Origin: Bacteroidaceae bacterium
GTDB lineage: Bacteria; Bacteroidota; Bacteroidia; Bacteroidales; Barnesiellaceae_A
Length of the DNA stretch: 32,360 nucleotides
Direction of reading: 5' to 3'
NCBI GenBank assembly: GCA_017935645.1
Contig: JAGBHF010000090.1
Span: forward strand, 67,387-99,746
Below are positions 17,653-26,924 of this stretch, piece after piece (position 1 is the stretch's first letter; every line of letters begins with the position of its first letter). The notes under the pieces were generated by a model, which searched no databases, had not been told where the DNA came from, and saw only the letters and a list, made by a program, of their open reading frames with translations. The position numbers and the translations under genes were made by a program.

Positions 17653-19803
17653 TCACGACTTTAACTTCTCAATAATCTTTCTTTTCCATCGGCCCATAGC
17701 TTCCATAGCATCGCGCATGCCCAACAAGCCATGCGAGCTTGACTCGGGCGACTGTGCCAACGGGTCGTGGAATGTAGTTGTTACAGGATTGGCCTTGCCA
17801 AACTGCTCGGGATATAGCACAATGAGGTTGTTATCGGCAAAGTATTGCGACAAGAAAGCCGGGAGCTTTTCATAGTCGGTATTGAACGATACCGAGGCGC
17901 GACGAGCCGAAACAACAACAAACAAATCGTCGTCGCTGACAACATTGCTCAATGACAACATATCGTCCCACGACTCGACGGTATGATACTCTTGTCTTAC
18001 CTTGTGAGGACGGCGATCGAGTAAGCCACGAATGTGCGGTATGGTACCTTGATAAGCATAGAAACAGATGCGACAACCTATCTGTTGCGAGATATTGGCC
18101 AAGCGATCGATCCATGTAGCAAAGCCTGTTTCATACTCGGCCATAGGAGGTACCGAAACAATCATGCGCGAGGTAGTATCGGGCGGAGTCGAACACTTGG
18201 TAATCCATATCATCTTGTGTGTACCACGCAACATGTTTTCAATCTTCGAGCCGAAGAATGAGTCTACAATATTGGCCTTATGGTGCAATCCCAACACAAT
18301 CTCGCTGATATCATTCTCTTTAACGGTATTCAATATACCACTTGCGATATTGAGGTCGTATCGCGATATGGAAATCAATTGAGCATCGGCAGCAGAGGCC
18401 GCTTTGGTAGCCTGCTCAAGGATGCGCTTAGAGGCATATTGATTACCGACTTTTGAGTCGTCATTGACATACAGCGCATAAATAGGGGTGTTCTTCTTGG
18501 GATTTTTCATCAACAACGCCATATTGACAAGACGCTCTACCGTGGCCGGATTGGCAACAGGTATGAGTATGCGCTCCTCATTGGTAGTGGTTTCGGCTAT
18601 TTCGGGCACATCTTGGTCTTGCAACTGTACCACGATTTTACTTGCGGCACGCTCGGTGAGTATAGAGCTCACCGTACATGTAACCAATATCATGATAATT
18701 GTACCATTGAGTATGGCATCATCAAACACCCCCAATTGACGACCTACAATAACAGCAGCCAACGAAACAGCGGCCTTGGCGGTTGTAATACCTACGATAA
18801 GTCGGCGGTCGGTAGGTGTATAATGGAATATGAGTTGTATGAGCCAGGCTGCTATCCACTTGGTACTTATCGCAATAAAGCACATTATAACGGCTACCAA
18901 CAACACCTCGGGATGCTCAATGATAATGCCTAAGTCTATCATCATACCTACACCTATCAAGAAGTAGGGAATGAAAAGAGCATTACCCACAAACTCCAGA
19001 CGATTCATCAGGGGCGATACCGAAGGTATATATCGGTTGAGTATAATACCGGCAAAGAAAGCTCCGATAATTGATAGCAACCCTATCGACTCGGCGATAA
19101 ATGACGAAAGGAACACCAATGCCAATACAAAAATAAACTGCATGACATTGTCGCTATAGGTCTTGAAAAACCATTTAATAAGATGCGGATATACAAATAT
19201 GATGAAAAGTGCATACGCAATTACCATAATCACAAATTTCACCCAATAGGCAGTACTTGTATTACCCGACAGCGAGCCTGTAACTATCGCAAAGACCACC
19301 AGAGAACCAAGTATGGCAAATATCGTACCGGCTACTGCTACCGTTACCGGCGCATATCGGTTGATGCCATAACGGCTCACAATAGGATAGGAAATAAGAG
19401 TGTGCGAGGCAAACATACTCGACAGCAACATCGACGTAAGCCAGTCGAGTTGCAACAGATAATGGCTCGCCACCGTACCCAACACCATAGGTACACCAAA
19501 GGTGAGCAGTCCGAATATCGTACCCGGCTTGCGATTGCGAATGAGCGAAAATATATCCATCTCGATACCCGCCAAGAACATCAAGTAGAGAATACCTACC
19601 TGACCAAAAATCTCAAAACTACTATCGCGAGCCAGCAGATTGAGTCCATGCGGTCCTATAATGATACCGGCAATAATAAGACCTATGATGTGTGGTATAC
19701 GAAACTTGTTGAGCAAAATAGGGGCCAACAATATAATAGAGAGCACGATAAAAAAGATGAGTACCGGGTTCTCAATGGGTAGGGTTAATATTCCGTCAAA
19801 CAT
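17653..19803 (-). CDS. CPA2-family cation/proton antiporter with C-terminal universal-stress-like domains
   Basis: A 716-residue inner-membrane protein. Residues about 1-390 hold roughly a dozen hydrophobic segments of the Na+/H+ exchanger (KefB/NapA-like CPA2) fold, with IIGLIIAGIIIGPHGL, LAGIEMD and IGAFFAGIILNR as family landmarks. The cytoplasmic C-terminal half has two regions resembling universal stress protein folds: one from about residue 410 (ERILIPVANPATVERLV) and a second from about 545 (SRMIVSVPPMAEYETGFATWI). Such proteins exchange Na+ or K+ for H+ in pH and salt homeostasis. Ion specificity cannot be read here. It lies 44 bases downstream of rsgA and is probably the last gene of the tcdA-to-antiporter run, ending at the shared terminator. 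Confidence 0.92.
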   Translation of the reverse strand: MFDGILTLPIENPVLIFFIVLSIILLAPILLNKFRIPHIIGLIIAGIIIGPHGLNLLARDSSFEIFGQVGILYLMFLAGIEMDIFSLIRNRKPGTIFGLLTFGVPMVLGTVASHYLLQLDWLTSMLLSSMFASHTLISYPIVSRYGINRYAPVTVAVAGTIFAILGSLVVFAIVTGSLSGNTSTAYWVKFVIMVIAYALFIIFVYPHLIKWFFKTYSDNVMQFIFVLALVFLSSFIAESIGLLSIIGAFFAGIILNRYIPSVSPLMNRLEFVGNALFIPYFLIGVGMMIDLGIIIEHPEVLLVAVIMCFIAISTKWIAAWLIQLIFHYTPTDRRLIVGITTAKAAVSLAAVIVGRQLGVFDDAILNGTIIMILVTCTVSSILTERAASKIVVQLQDQDVPEIAETTTNEERILIPVANPATVERLVNMALLMKNPKKNTPIYALYVNDDSKVGNQYASKRILEQATKAASAADAQLISISRYDLNIASGILNTVKENDISEIVLGLHHKANIVDSFFGSKIENMLRGTHKMIWITKCSTPPDTTSRMIVSVPPMAEYETGFATWIDRLANISQQIGCRICFYAYQGTIPHIRGLLDRRPHKVRQEYHTVESWDDMLSLSNVVSDDDLFVVVSARRASVSFNTDYEKLPAFLSQYFADNNLIVLYPEQFGKANPVTTTFHDPLAQSPESSSHGLLGMRDAMEAMGRWKRKIIEKLKS

Positions 19804-19847
19804 ACTGATAGGTCAAATAGTATACTTAATTTTTTCAGCAGGGGCAA

Positions 19848-20777
19848 CTATACACGATACTTGCCATCGGAGCTATCATCGATGATACTCAAATATGAGG
19901 CATAGCGCGACTCACTGATATAGTGTTTCTCGAGGGCTTCAAGCACAGCACAGCCCGGCTCATTGCGATGTGTGCAATTGTTAAATCGGCAATTGTGCGA
20001 TGCAGCAAATATTTCCGGGAAATAATGGGCTACTGTAGTAGGCTCGAAATCAATCGTACCAAATCCCTTGATACCCGGAGTATCTATAATGTATCCTCCT
20101 TGAGGCAAATCGAACATCTGAGAGAAAGTTGTGGTGTGCATACCGGTGTCGTGCTGTACCGACAAGGCTCCCGTCTTAAGATTGAGCCCGGGAATGAGCC
20201 GGTTGATAAGCGACGACTTGCCTACGCCCGAATTGCCGGAGAACAATGTAAGTTTGTCTTTGATTTCGCCGGCCAACCACTCTACACCCTCACCGGTTGT
20301 TGCCGAAATAAGACGAGTAGGATATCCGATTGTACTATACAGGTGTTGCACACCTTGTGCATACTCCAACTCTTCCTCGGTATATATGTCACACTTGTTT
20401 ATAACCACATATACGGGCACAGCATAAGCCTCGGCAGTGGCAAGGAAACGGTCGATAAAGACCAAGTTGGTGCGCGGGTGTTCGACCGTCACCACCAACA
20501 CTGCAGCATCGAGATTGGCAGCAATGATATGACTCTCTTTCGAGAGATTGGACGCACGACGAACGATATAGTTACGACGCTCCTCCACCTCGGTAATAAA
20601 AGCCGAGCCATCATCGGCCACCGTGATATGTACACGGTCGCCCACGGCTACCGGATTGGTACTGCGGATGCCTCGCAGGCGAAATTTACCCTTCACCTTG
20701 CAATCGACCACAGCACCTTCATCGGTCTTTACAGTGTACCAGCTACCGGTACTTCTTACGACTATGCCTTGTGCCAT
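19848..20777 (-). CDS. rsgA: Small ribosomal subunit biogenesis GTPase RsgA
   Basis: A 309-residue circularly permuted GTPase that acts late in 30S subunit maturation. The N-terminal OB fold runs to about residue 70. The GTPase motifs come in permuted order: NKCD (G4, about 127-130), SATTGEG (G5), [12 protein letters not shown] (G1, about 180-187), then DTPGIKGFG (G3, about 231). A C-terminal zinc motif C-x4-C-x-H-x5-C is seen at [14 protein letters not shown]. Length and order match the family. It lies 14 bases after the DUF3467 gene and 44 bases before the antiporter gene. Confidence 0.97.
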   Translation of the reverse strand: MAQGIVVRSTGSWYTVKTDEGAVVDCKVKGKFRLRGIRSTNPVAVGDRVHITVADDGSAFITEVEERRNYIVRRASNLSKESHIIAANLDAAVLVVTVEHPRTNLVFIDRFLATAEAYAVPVYVVINKCDIYTEEELEYAQGVQHLYSTIGYPTRLISATTGEGVEWLAGEIKDKLTLFSGNSGVGKSSLINRLIPGLNLKTGALSVQHDTGMHTTTFSQMFDLPQGGYIIDTPGIKGFGTIDFEPTTVAHYFPEIFAASHNCRFNNCTHRNEPGCAVLEALEKHYISESRYASYLSIIDDSSDGKYRV

Positions 20778-20791
20778 TTATGATTATCTAT

Positions 20792-21088
20792 TTACGCTTT
20801 ACCACCGGGGCCAACAAAAGGAATAAATCCGCCACGAGGATCGAGGATGGCACCATGTTGCTTCTCATACTTGGCAAGATTGTCTTGCAAAGCAAGCAAC
20901 AGTCTCTTGGCATGCTCGGGAGCGAGTATTACACGTGATTTTACAGGAGCTTTGGGAACACCGGGCATAGTACGTGCAAAGTCTATTACAAACTCCGATG
21001 AAGAGTGTGATATGATAGCCAAGTTTGAGTAAGTACCCTCAGCAACTTCGGGGGTAAGTTCAATTTGTAAACCTTTCTTTTCTTCCAT
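20792..21088 (-). CDS. DUF3467 domain-containing protein
   Basis: A 98-residue soluble protein of the DUF3467 family, recognised from the ELTPEVAEGTYSNLAIISHS opening, the FVIDFARTMPG segment, and SRVILAPEHAKRLLLALQDNL. No function is established for the family that I can state. There is no signal peptide or membrane segment. It lies between a NigD-like lipoprotein gene (21 bases upstream) and rsgA (14 bases downstream), all in one orientation. Conservation in Bacteroidota suggests a housekeeping role, but that is an inference. Confidence 0.85.
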   Translation of the reverse strand: MEEKKGLQIELTPEVAEGTYSNLAIISHSSSEFVIDFARTMPGVPKAPVKSRVILAPEHAKRLLLALQDNLAKYEKQHGAILDPRGGFIPFVGPGGKA

Positions 21089-21109
21089 GATATAATTTGT
21101 TTTTAATAA

Positions 21110-21775
21110 TTAATCTTTGAGATTGATGACAAAGTAACCCAACGGGTCATTGGGGGTATTGGCATACACGCGCATGGCTTTGTAGCTCGCCAAGTCGGGT
21201 ATATAAAAAGATGCATAAGCAGCAACCCAATATCCAAACACATCATCGTTGCGGTTGTGGCGCAATATAACATCGATTGTGTCGCTTGAGGCTTGCATGG
21301 GATTGCTAAAAAGGTCCAATCCGTGAGGCTTGTTGAAATACTCAATAGACATATCGAGATTGATATAATTGCCTGTGCGCGATATAGTGTTGATCTTGAG
21401 GGGATCGTTGGGATAGGCCGCTAAAGTGTCGGGATGTACATCATTAATGGTGTCGTGACGTACCGAATATATCTCTATAACCTCAACTTCCTTACTGTTA
21501 TCGGGTTTCTCCTCGTTAACATAATACTGCAATATTACACGCTGTCCTTCATAAAGGTCGGCCTTGATATCGGGATTAGGGTCGAGCAACACACTACCCA
21601 AGTCATTGCGTAAGACATGCTCGAAGTAGAGTGTTTTATCGAGGTTGACATGTGTCGTAACGAAATCGGTATAATATACACCGGGGGTATTTTCACCCTC
21701 AAGGTCACAACCTATCAAGGTCACAACAATGCCTATCAGTGCGATTTTGTGTATAAGTCTTAGCAAAGTATTCAT
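21110..21775 (-). CDS. NigD-like lipoprotein
   Basis: A 221-residue lipoprotein with a signal peptide ending in LIGC (Cys at about residue 23). The mature part has an OB-like first domain (YEGQRVILQYYV) and a C-terminal beta-sandwich with the GYWVAAYASFYIPDL and DPLGYFVINL strands, the layout of the Bacteroidota NigD-like family. Its name comes from a bacteriocin-associated locus; most members, including this one, have no known function. Acidic residues follow the Cys (CDLEGE), which may favour surface export in this phylum, an uncertain inference. The gene begins only three bases after lolD ends, so the two are tightly linked. Confidence 0.78.
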   Translation of the reverse strand: MNTLLRLIHKIALIGIVVTLIGCDLEGENTPGVYYTDFVTTHVNLDKTLYFEHVLRNDLGSVLLDPNPDIKADLYEGQRVILQYYVNEEKPDNSKEVEVIEIYSVRHDTINDVHPDTLAAYPNDPLKINTISRTGNYINLDMSIEYFNKPHGLDLFSNPMQASSDTIDVILRHNRNDDVFGYWVAAYASFYIPDLASYKAMRVYANTPNDPLGYFVINLKD

Positions 21776-21778
21776 TTC

Positions 21779-22462
21779 TTATTTTTGTTTTTCTTCGTTA
21801 TTATAGTTATCGGCTATTACCAATCCGTCTTGCAATCGGATAGTGCGATCGGACAAGTTGGCAAGAGTCTCATCGTGTGTTACGATGACAAATGTGTGAC
21901 CAAACTCTCGACGCAAATCAAAAAATAGATTGTGCAGCTCTGTTTTGTTGTGAGTATCAAGACTTCCCGAAGGCTCGTCGGCGAGCACAACCGAAGGTGA
22001 GTTTACCAATGCACGCGCTACGGCAACACGCTGTTTCTCACCACCCGAAAGTTGAGCCGGCTTGTGCGACTGGCGGTCGGCAAGCCCCAGATATTTAAGC
22101 AACTCACATGCACGTTTCTCGGCTACTCGACTGCTACTGCCTCCTATCATTGCCGGTATCATCACATTTTCCAACGCTGTAAACTCGGGCAAAAGTTGGT
22201 GAAACTGAAAAACGAAACCGATATTGGCATTGCGAAAACGTGCCATCTCATTATCGGGCATATTATCGACACGCTTACCATCATAGAGAATTGTGCCCGA
22301 TGTAGGGGTGTCGAGCGTACCGACTATTTGTAGCAAAGTCGTCTTGCCGGCACCACTTGCACCCACAATCGATACAATCTCGTGGTCGGGGATTGTAATG
22401 TCTACCCCTTTGAGAACCTCCAAGTTGTCGAACCTCTTGGTTATATTTTTTATCTCTATCAT
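21779..22462 (-). CDS. lolD: ABC transporter ATP-binding protein, LolD type
   Basis: A 227-residue ABC ATPase. Walker [10 protein letters not shown] is at about residues 34-42, signature [15 protein letters not shown] near 135, Walker B VVLADEP followed by SGSLDTHNK, and the switch His in VTHDE. The compact size and the MacB/LolD-like spacing point to LolD, which powers release of lipoproteins from the inner membrane through LolC/E. No LolC/E gene is in the window. The start is the ATG at 22462, which overlaps the tcdA stop codon as ATGA; a longer frame to 22504 would lie inside tcdA. FtsE- or MacB-type ATPases are the main alternatives. Confidence 0.87.
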   Translation of the reverse strand: MIEIKNITKRFDNLEVLKGVDITIPDHEIVSIVGASGAGKTTLLQIVGTLDTPTSGTILYDGKRVDNMPDNEMARFRNANIGFVFQFHQLLPEFTALENVMIPAMIGGSSSRVAEKRACELLKYLGLADRQSHKPAQLSGGEKQRVAVARALVNSPSVVLADEPSGSLDTHNKTELHNLFFDLRREFGHTFVIVTHDETLANLSDRTIRLQDGLVIADNYNNEEKQK

Positions 22463-23175
22463 TGTTGTGTCAATATCCTTATTACATAGGCTGCCAAGTA
22501 GCAACCAAAAATGGCGGGCATATACGAAACCGTACCCACCGTAGTGCGTTTGTTGCGCTCGCCTGTTACCTCTTGCACAGCTTCGGCACGAGGTACTTCG
22601 GTAGAGAATACAACGGGTAGCTTACCCTTTACACCCATCTTGCGCAAGCGGGTGCGTACAGCACGAGCCAATCCACAATGGAATGTATCGGCTATATCGG
22701 CATAGCGTATCTGCGAAGGGTCTATGCGCGCACCGGCTCCCATCGACGACACGACAGGTATGCCTTGTCGCATACATGCAGCCAAAAGTGCCACTTTGGG
22801 GGCCACTGTATCGATAGCATCGATAACGAAATCATAACCCTCTTGCAACAAAACATCCACACCCTCAACATCGAGATAACACTTGCGTGCCGATAGCTCA
22901 AGGTGAGGATTGATATCGTTGAGGCGTTTTGCCAACACATCTACCTTGTCCAGCCCTACGGTTGAGTGCAGTGCTACCAGCTGGCGGTTGATATTAGAGA
23001 GCGCCACACTATCACTATCGATGATAGTCATACGTCCCACACCGACACGCACCAACATTTCGGCAGCGTATGCACCTACACCACCTACCCCCACAACCAG
23101 CACACGGCAGGATTGCAGGCGGATAGTCATCTCCTCACTCAGTAGGAGTGATGTGCGTTGCATCCACTCTTCCAT
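22459..23175 (-). CDS. tcdA: ThiF/E1-family tRNA threonylcarbamoyladenosine dehydratase
   Basis: A 238-residue E1-like enzyme. TcdA (CsdL) uses ATP to cyclise t6A to ct6A at position 37 of ANN-decoding tRNAs. The Rossmann motif [19 protein letters not shown] and the ATP-contacting [13 protein letters not shown] are intact. [22 protein letters not shown] and the [21 protein letters not shown] segment distinguish this branch from ThiF and MoeB. The gene overlaps lolD by four bases. A near-consensus -7 box (TACCTTCG, 23184-23191, minus strand) sits just upstream of the ATG, which would make the transcript almost leaderless; this is weak. Confidence 0.93.
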   Translation of the reverse strand: MEEWMQRTSLLLSEEMTIRLQSCRVLVVGVGGVGAYAAEMLVRVGVGRMTIIDSDSVALSNINRQLVALHSTVGLDKVDVLAKRLNDINPHLELSARKCYLDVEGVDVLLQEGYDFVIDAIDTVAPKVALLAACMRQGIPVVSSMGAGARIDPSQIRYADIADTFHCGLARAVRTRLRKMGVKGKLPVVFSTEVPRAEAVQEVTGERNKRTTVGTVSYMPAIFGCYLAAYVIRILTQQ

Positions 23176-23245
23176 ACAGACAACGAAGGTAAGACTTTTT
23201 TGTTAAATTAAGCGTATATAATAGCGTTATTTAAGCAGTTTTAAG

Positions 23246-24034
23246 TTAGAGTGCCATCCACTCGACCACGCGAGGGTCTATTTCGGACAAACTGCGGTCG
23301 GGTGTAACGGGTACTACCGAAGCATAGTTGTGCGCCATTACATACTCGTCGGTGTCGGGAGCATCCGGCTCGGCATTGTCGAAATAACCGGTCAACCAAT
23401 AGTATGGACGCCCCATAGGATCAATGCGAGAATCATATTCGGCAGTCCAACGTCCACGAGCTGCACGACACACTTTCATACCCGCCAAGTGCTTGGTCGA
23501 TGGAATATTAACATTCAATCCCATACCCTCGGGCATGCCGTTCTTAAGGGCTCGGGAACACAATGTCTCCACTACTTCACTGCATATCGAGAAGTCGGCA
23601 TCGGCATCGAAGCTACACAACGAAAAGCCTATAGAGGGAATACCATTAACCACCCCCTCAAACACAGCACCCATCGTACCCGAATACATCACACTCACAC
23701 CCGAGTTACTACCGTGGTTGATACCCGACACCACGAGGTCGGGACGGTCGGCAAAGAGTACATTGAGAGCCAACTTGACACAATCGACCGGCGTGCCGGT
23801 AGTCTTGAGCGCTTTATAACCCTCGCGATTTTCCACCATAGCCATGCGCAACGGCTCCTTGACAGTAATAGCAGCCGACTGCCCCGAGCGAGCACCATCG
23901 GGAGCCACAACCACTACATCGCCCAGCGGCATAAGAAATTCGGCCAACGTCTTGATACCACGGGCATTGATACCATCATCATTTGTCACCAATATAAGAG
24001 GTCGCGAACCTCGTGTTATTTTTTCTTTGTACAT
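23246..24034 (-). CDS. surE: 5'/3'-nucleotidase SurE
   Basis: A 262-residue metal-dependent phosphatase that removes phosphate from nucleoside monophosphates. The N-terminal metal site TNDDG (Asp at about 19 and 20) is intact, followed by VVVAPDGARSGQS and SGINHGSNSG with the metal-binding Ser and Asn, and the C-terminal TDEYVMAHNYASVVPVTPD stretch. The size is typical. It is divergent from parA across 447 bases and 70 bases upstream of tcdA. lpxB, which I recall as a frequent downstream neighbour of surE in this phylum, is absent. Confidence 0.97.
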   Translation of the reverse strand: MYKEKITRGSRPLILVTNDDGINARGIKTLAEFLMPLGDVVVVAPDGARSGQSAAITVKEPLRMAMVENREGYKALKTTGTPVDCVKLALNVLFADRPDLVVSGINHGSNSGVSVMYSGTMGAVFEGVVNGIPSIGFSLCSFDADADFSICSEVVETLCSRALKNGMPEGMGLNVNIPSTKHLAGMKVCRAARGRWTAEYDSRIDPMGRPYYWLTGYFDNAEPDAPDTDEYVMAHNYASVVPVTPDRSLSEIDPRVVEWMAL

Positions 24035-24106
24035 AATTTAAATTTAACAGGTTAACTGTTTATCTTTCTACAGGGCATTTTTTTGTATAAAAGAAGACCT
24101 ACTCTA

Positions 24107-24114
24107 CAAAGATA
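24107..24114 (-). promoter_or_regulatory. Candidate surE -7 box TATCTTTG
   Basis: Exact TAnnTTTG match on the minus strand, 72 bases before the surE ATG. A second match, TAACTTTG, is at 24205-24212. Neither has a TTTG -33 at the right distance. The hairpin at 24122-24138 occupies the -33 region of the nearer one. Confidence 0.4.
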
Positions 24115-24121
24115 TAAATTC

Positions 24122-24138
24122 TGCCGACACTGTCGGCA
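24122..24138. promoter_or_regulatory. GC-rich palindrome upstream of surE (operator or leader hairpin)
   Basis: TGCCGACA and TGTCGGCA are perfect complements flanking a single C, a GC-rich palindrome in AT-rich DNA. On the plus strand it is followed by CTTTTT, so it could act as a terminator there, but no plus-strand gene precedes it. As DNA it could be an operator for surE. Confidence 0.4.
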
Positions 24139-24481
24139 CTTTTTCCTCATCGAATTCTATCAGACTATCTTTCATGACTAACCCCATTATTTAGCAACTT
24201 TACGCAAAGTTAAGCTTTTTATTGAAGTGTTGAATATATTATTTATAAAAAACACTCCTTTATGCTCGAAAGCTTATCGGGTTGCCAATTTTCGAAAATA
24301 ATTATAAAATAACACATTAAATTTCGCCATGCGTGAGTTTTGCATTATCTTCGCGTAGTTTTTTGCAACTGAGTTTATTAACAAAAAGAGCGACTTATCA
24401 ACAATTTGAGCAAATTCACCATAAAAGAGGCGTGCCGATAGGCAAATTTATCTTTTCTTTGCATGGATAAAAAAGATTTAT

Positions 24482-25252
24482 ATGGGTAAAATCATTGCTA
24501 TAGCCAACCAAAAAGGAGGTGTGGGAAAGACTACCACATCGATGAATCTTGCAGCCTCGTTAGCCCTGCTCGACAAGAAAGTTTTGCTTGTCGATGCCGA
24601 CCCTCAAGCCAACGCTTCTTCGGGTCTTGGTGTAGATGTTCGCTCGGTAAAGAATTCAATATACGAATGTTTAATAAACCACAGCACCATTGAGGAGTCG
24701 GTGTGCGACAGCCCTGTCCCGGGCATGAGCATTGTACCCTCGCATATCAACCTCGTAGGCGCCGAGCTGGAATTGCTCAACATGCCTCAACGCGAGCGTC
24801 GCATGGAGGCTCTTTTTGCTCCCATTCGCGGCTTATACGATTATATTATCATCGACTGCTCACCCTCATTGGGATTGATTACCGTCAACGCCCTTACCGC
24901 AGCCGACTCGGTGATAATTCCTGTTCAGGCCGAATACTTTGCGCTTGAAGGTATCAGCAAGCTACTGAATACAATCAAGATTATCAAGGCAAAACTCAAC
25001 ACCCGACTTGAGATTGAGGGCTTCCTCTTGACGATGTACGACTCGCGCCTGAGACTTGCCAACCAAATATACGAAGAGTTGAAGGGACACTTTGGACGAA
25101 TGGTTTTCGACACGGTTATACAACGTAACATCCGTCTCAGCGAAGCTCCCAGCCACGGCTTGCCGGTGGTGATGTACGACAGTGAGTCGCGTGGTAGTAT
25201 CAACCACATGCAACTCGCCAAAGAATTGATTAAACGAAATAACGACAAGTAA
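24482..25252 (+). CDS. parA: Chromosome partitioning ATPase ParA (Soj)
   Basis: A 256-residue ParA/Soj ATPase of the short chromosomal type, which forms a nucleoid-bound dimer and positions ParB-parS complexes. The deviant Walker A KGGVGKTT is at about residues 10-17, with VDADPQANAS as the A' motif and IIDCSPSLG as Walker B. There is no N-terminal DNA-binding extension of the plasmid ParA type, which supports a chromosomal system. The ATG at 24482 begins MGKIIAIANQKGG. parB follows four bases after the stop. Confidence 0.97.
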   Translation: MGKIIAIANQKGGVGKTTTSMNLAASLALLDKKVLLVDADPQANASSGLGVDVRSVKNSIYECLINHSTIEESVCDSPVPGMSIVPSHINLVGAELELLNMPQRERRMEALFAPIRGLYDYIIIDCSPSLGLITVNALTAADSVIIPVQAEYFALEGISKLLNTIKIIKAKLNTRLEIEGFLLTMYDSRLRLANQIYEELKGHFGRMVFDTVIQRNIRLSEAPSHGLPVVMYDSESRGSINHMQLAKELIKRNNDK

Positions 25253-25256
25253 CTAT

Positions 25257-26138
25257 ATGGCAGCTATTAACAAACGTAATGCCTTGGGAAGAGGTCTTGA
25301 TGCCCTCATCGACATGGGTGAGATTGAAACCTCGGGAACGTCATCTATCAACGAAATTGAGTTATCGCGCATACAACCCAACCCCGACCAACCTCGTCGC
25401 GAATTTGACGACGAGAGCCTTGAGGAGTTGGCTGCATCTATTCGCGAAATAGGTATCGTACAACCCATTTCACTGCGTCAACAACCCAATGGCTCATATC
25501 AAATCATTGCCGGCGAACGTCGTTATCGCGCCGCTTTATTGGCGGGTCTCGCTACTATCCCGGCTTATATACGCACTGTCGAGGATGAGGCCGCCATGGA
25601 AATGGCTCTTATCGAAAACATTCAGCGCGAAGACCTCAATGCTATTGAAATAGCACTCTCGTTTAAGAAACTCATCGAGCAATACGACCTTACCCAAGAA
25701 CAACTGAGTGAGCGTGTTGGCAAAAAGCGCACTACCGTTGCCAACTATCTGCGTCTGCTCAAGCTCCCTGCCGAGGTACAAATAGGACTACGCGACAAGA
25801 CTATCGACATGGGACATGCGCGTGCTCTACTTTCGGTTGAGAATGCTACCGTACAACTCGAGCTGTATAAGGCTATTGTTACCGAAGGTCTATCGGTGCG
25901 CAAGGTCGAGGAGTTGGCACGTGCCATGGCGCAAGCTCCGGCAAAGGCTGCTACAAAGGTGGCTCGCAGTAGCGCTCAACGCAAAGAGTATAATTTGCTA
26001 CGCAACCATTTATCGAACTTCTTCGGTACAAAAGTGCAATTCTCGTGCGATGACAAGGGTAAGGGTAAGATTAGTATCCCCTTCAAGAATGAAGAGGAGT
26101 TGGAAAGAATTGTTGGCTTACTTGACAAACTCAAATAG
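25257..26138 (+). CDS. parB: Chromosome partitioning protein ParB (Spo0J)
   Basis: A 293-residue ParB. The CTPase/ParB domain includes IQPNPDQPRREF, the GERRYRAALLAGL motif and IENIQREDLNAIE. The helix-turn-helix region that reads parS follows (LTQEQLSERVGKKRTTVANYLRLLKLP), then a C-terminal dimerisation segment after about residue 240. It binds parS and loads condensin. I found no parS consensus within the window. A perfect palindrome with a CACGTG core (25915-25926) lies within the gene but does not fit the parS flanks. The next gene's ATG follows the stop codon directly. Confidence 0.97.
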   Translation: MAAINKRNALGRGLDALIDMGEIETSGTSSINEIELSRIQPNPDQPRREFDDESLEELAASIREIGIVQPISLRQQPNGSYQIIAGERRYRAALLAGLATIPAYIRTVEDEAAMEMALIENIQREDLNAIEIALSFKKLIEQYDLTQEQLSERVGKKRTTVANYLRLLKLPAEVQIGLRDKTIDMGHARALLSVENATVQLELYKAIVTEGLSVRKVEELARAMAQAPAKAATKVARSSAQRKEYNLLRNHLSNFFGTKVQFSCDDKGKGKISIPFKNEEELERIVGLLDKLK

Positions 26139-26915
26139 ATGACCAAGAGAAACTACATAGCACAACATATAGGAGCGGTGAGATACCTCATTGCACTATT
26201 GCTATGTATGTTTATCACGCACACTGCGGCCTATGCTCAAGATGTTGCGCCACAAGATAGCATCGACAAGAAGATAGCCGCAATAGAGCCACACAGTATA
26301 ATGCCCGATAGTGCGATACACTCGTTCTCATCGTCGCTCGACTCATTGTCTACCACCTCAATGCTCATCGATAGCACCGCTATTGCCGTCGACACATTGA
26401 GTCGTGATATATCGGTATCGACCTTCGACCCCGATGCCATGCGTGCCGTGTGGCTATCGGCTCTATGCCCCGGATTGGGACAGATTTACAACCATCGATA
26501 CTGGAAGTTGCCCATCGTCGTGGGTGGTTTTGCCGGTCTTATATATGCTACTACATGGAACGGTCGCATGTTTACCGACTATCAACAAGCCTACCTCGAT
26601 GTGATGGATACCGACCCCAACACCAATAGCTACATGGATTTCTTCCCGCCCTATTATACCGAAGACATGATAGACCAAGCGTGGCTCAAAAACGTGCTGA
26701 AGACACGCAAGGATGCCTACCGACACTATCGCGACTACTGTATTGTGGGCATGGTTGCTCTCTACTTGGTGTGCATCATTGATGCCTATGTCGATGCCGA
26801 GATGTATCACTTCGACATCTCTACCGAACTTGGCATGAACGTGAAACCCGCCCTGATACCCACATCACTCACACTTAGGCCGGCATTGGGCTTACAGTGT
26901 GCCATAACATTCTAA
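26139..26915 (+). CDS. DUF5683 domain-containing envelope protein
   Basis: A 258-residue protein. A long N-terminal signal sequence ends near AYAQ. A Ser/Asp-rich linker follows to about residue 90, then the DUF5683 domain: AVWLSALCPGLGQIYNHRYWKLPIVVGG with a membrane segment, and a second hydrophobic stretch at about 205-220 (CIVGMVALYLVCIIDAYVD). The function of DUF5683 is unknown. The start codon directly abuts the parB stop, so expression is coupled to the partition genes. I recall this parA-parB-DUF5683-transglycosylase order as common in Bacteroidota, which hints at a link between chromosome segregation and the envelope; this is an inference. Confidence 0.85.
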   Translation: MTKRNYIAQHIGAVRYLIALLLCMFITHTAAYAQDVAPQDSIDKKIAAIEPHSIMPDSAIHSFSSSLDSLSTTSMLIDSTAIAVDTLSRDISVSTFDPDAMRAVWLSALCPGLGQIYNHRYWKLPIVVGGFAGLIYATTWNGRMFTDYQQAYLDVMDTDPNTNSYMDFFPPYYTEDMIDQAWLKNVLKTRKDAYRHYRDYCIVGMVALYLVCIIDAYVDAEMYHFDISTELGMNVKPALIPTSLTLRPALGLQCAITF

Positions 26916-26924
26916 CTATTCAAG

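Larger units (their letters stand above)
24035..24481. other. Divergent intergenic region between surE and parA
   Basis: 447 AT-rich bases. I see no parS consensus and no small gene. It holds two candidate minus-strand -7 boxes, the hairpin at 24122-24138, and a 6-bp inverted repeat around 24197-24212 (AACTTT/AAAGTT). The stretch before parA contains TTTCTTTG (one base off the -7 consensus) about 20 bases before the ATG. A single near-match to a DnaA box (TTATCAACA, 24395-24403) is also present. Confidence 0.5.

Noticed and set aside
19923..20783. A 286-codon plus-strand frame opposite rsgA
   Set aside because: It lies over a complete GTPase gene and gives a Cys/His-scattered sequence without domain features, so it is a shadow frame.
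23330..24055. A 241-codon plus-strand frame opposite surE
   Set aside because: His/Arg-rich translation with no motif, fully covered by surE; an artefact of codon use.
24395..24403. DnaA-box-like TTATCAACA upstream of parA as evidence of oriC
   Set aside because: Single site with one mismatch, no box cluster, no dnaA and no AT-rich unwinding element that stands out from the surroundings.
25915..25926. Perfect palindrome TGGCACGTGCCA inside parB as a possible parS site
   Set aside because: It has the CACGTG core, but its flanks do not fit parS (TGTTTCACGTGAAACA type). Several 12-base palindromes are expected by chance in a window of this size.
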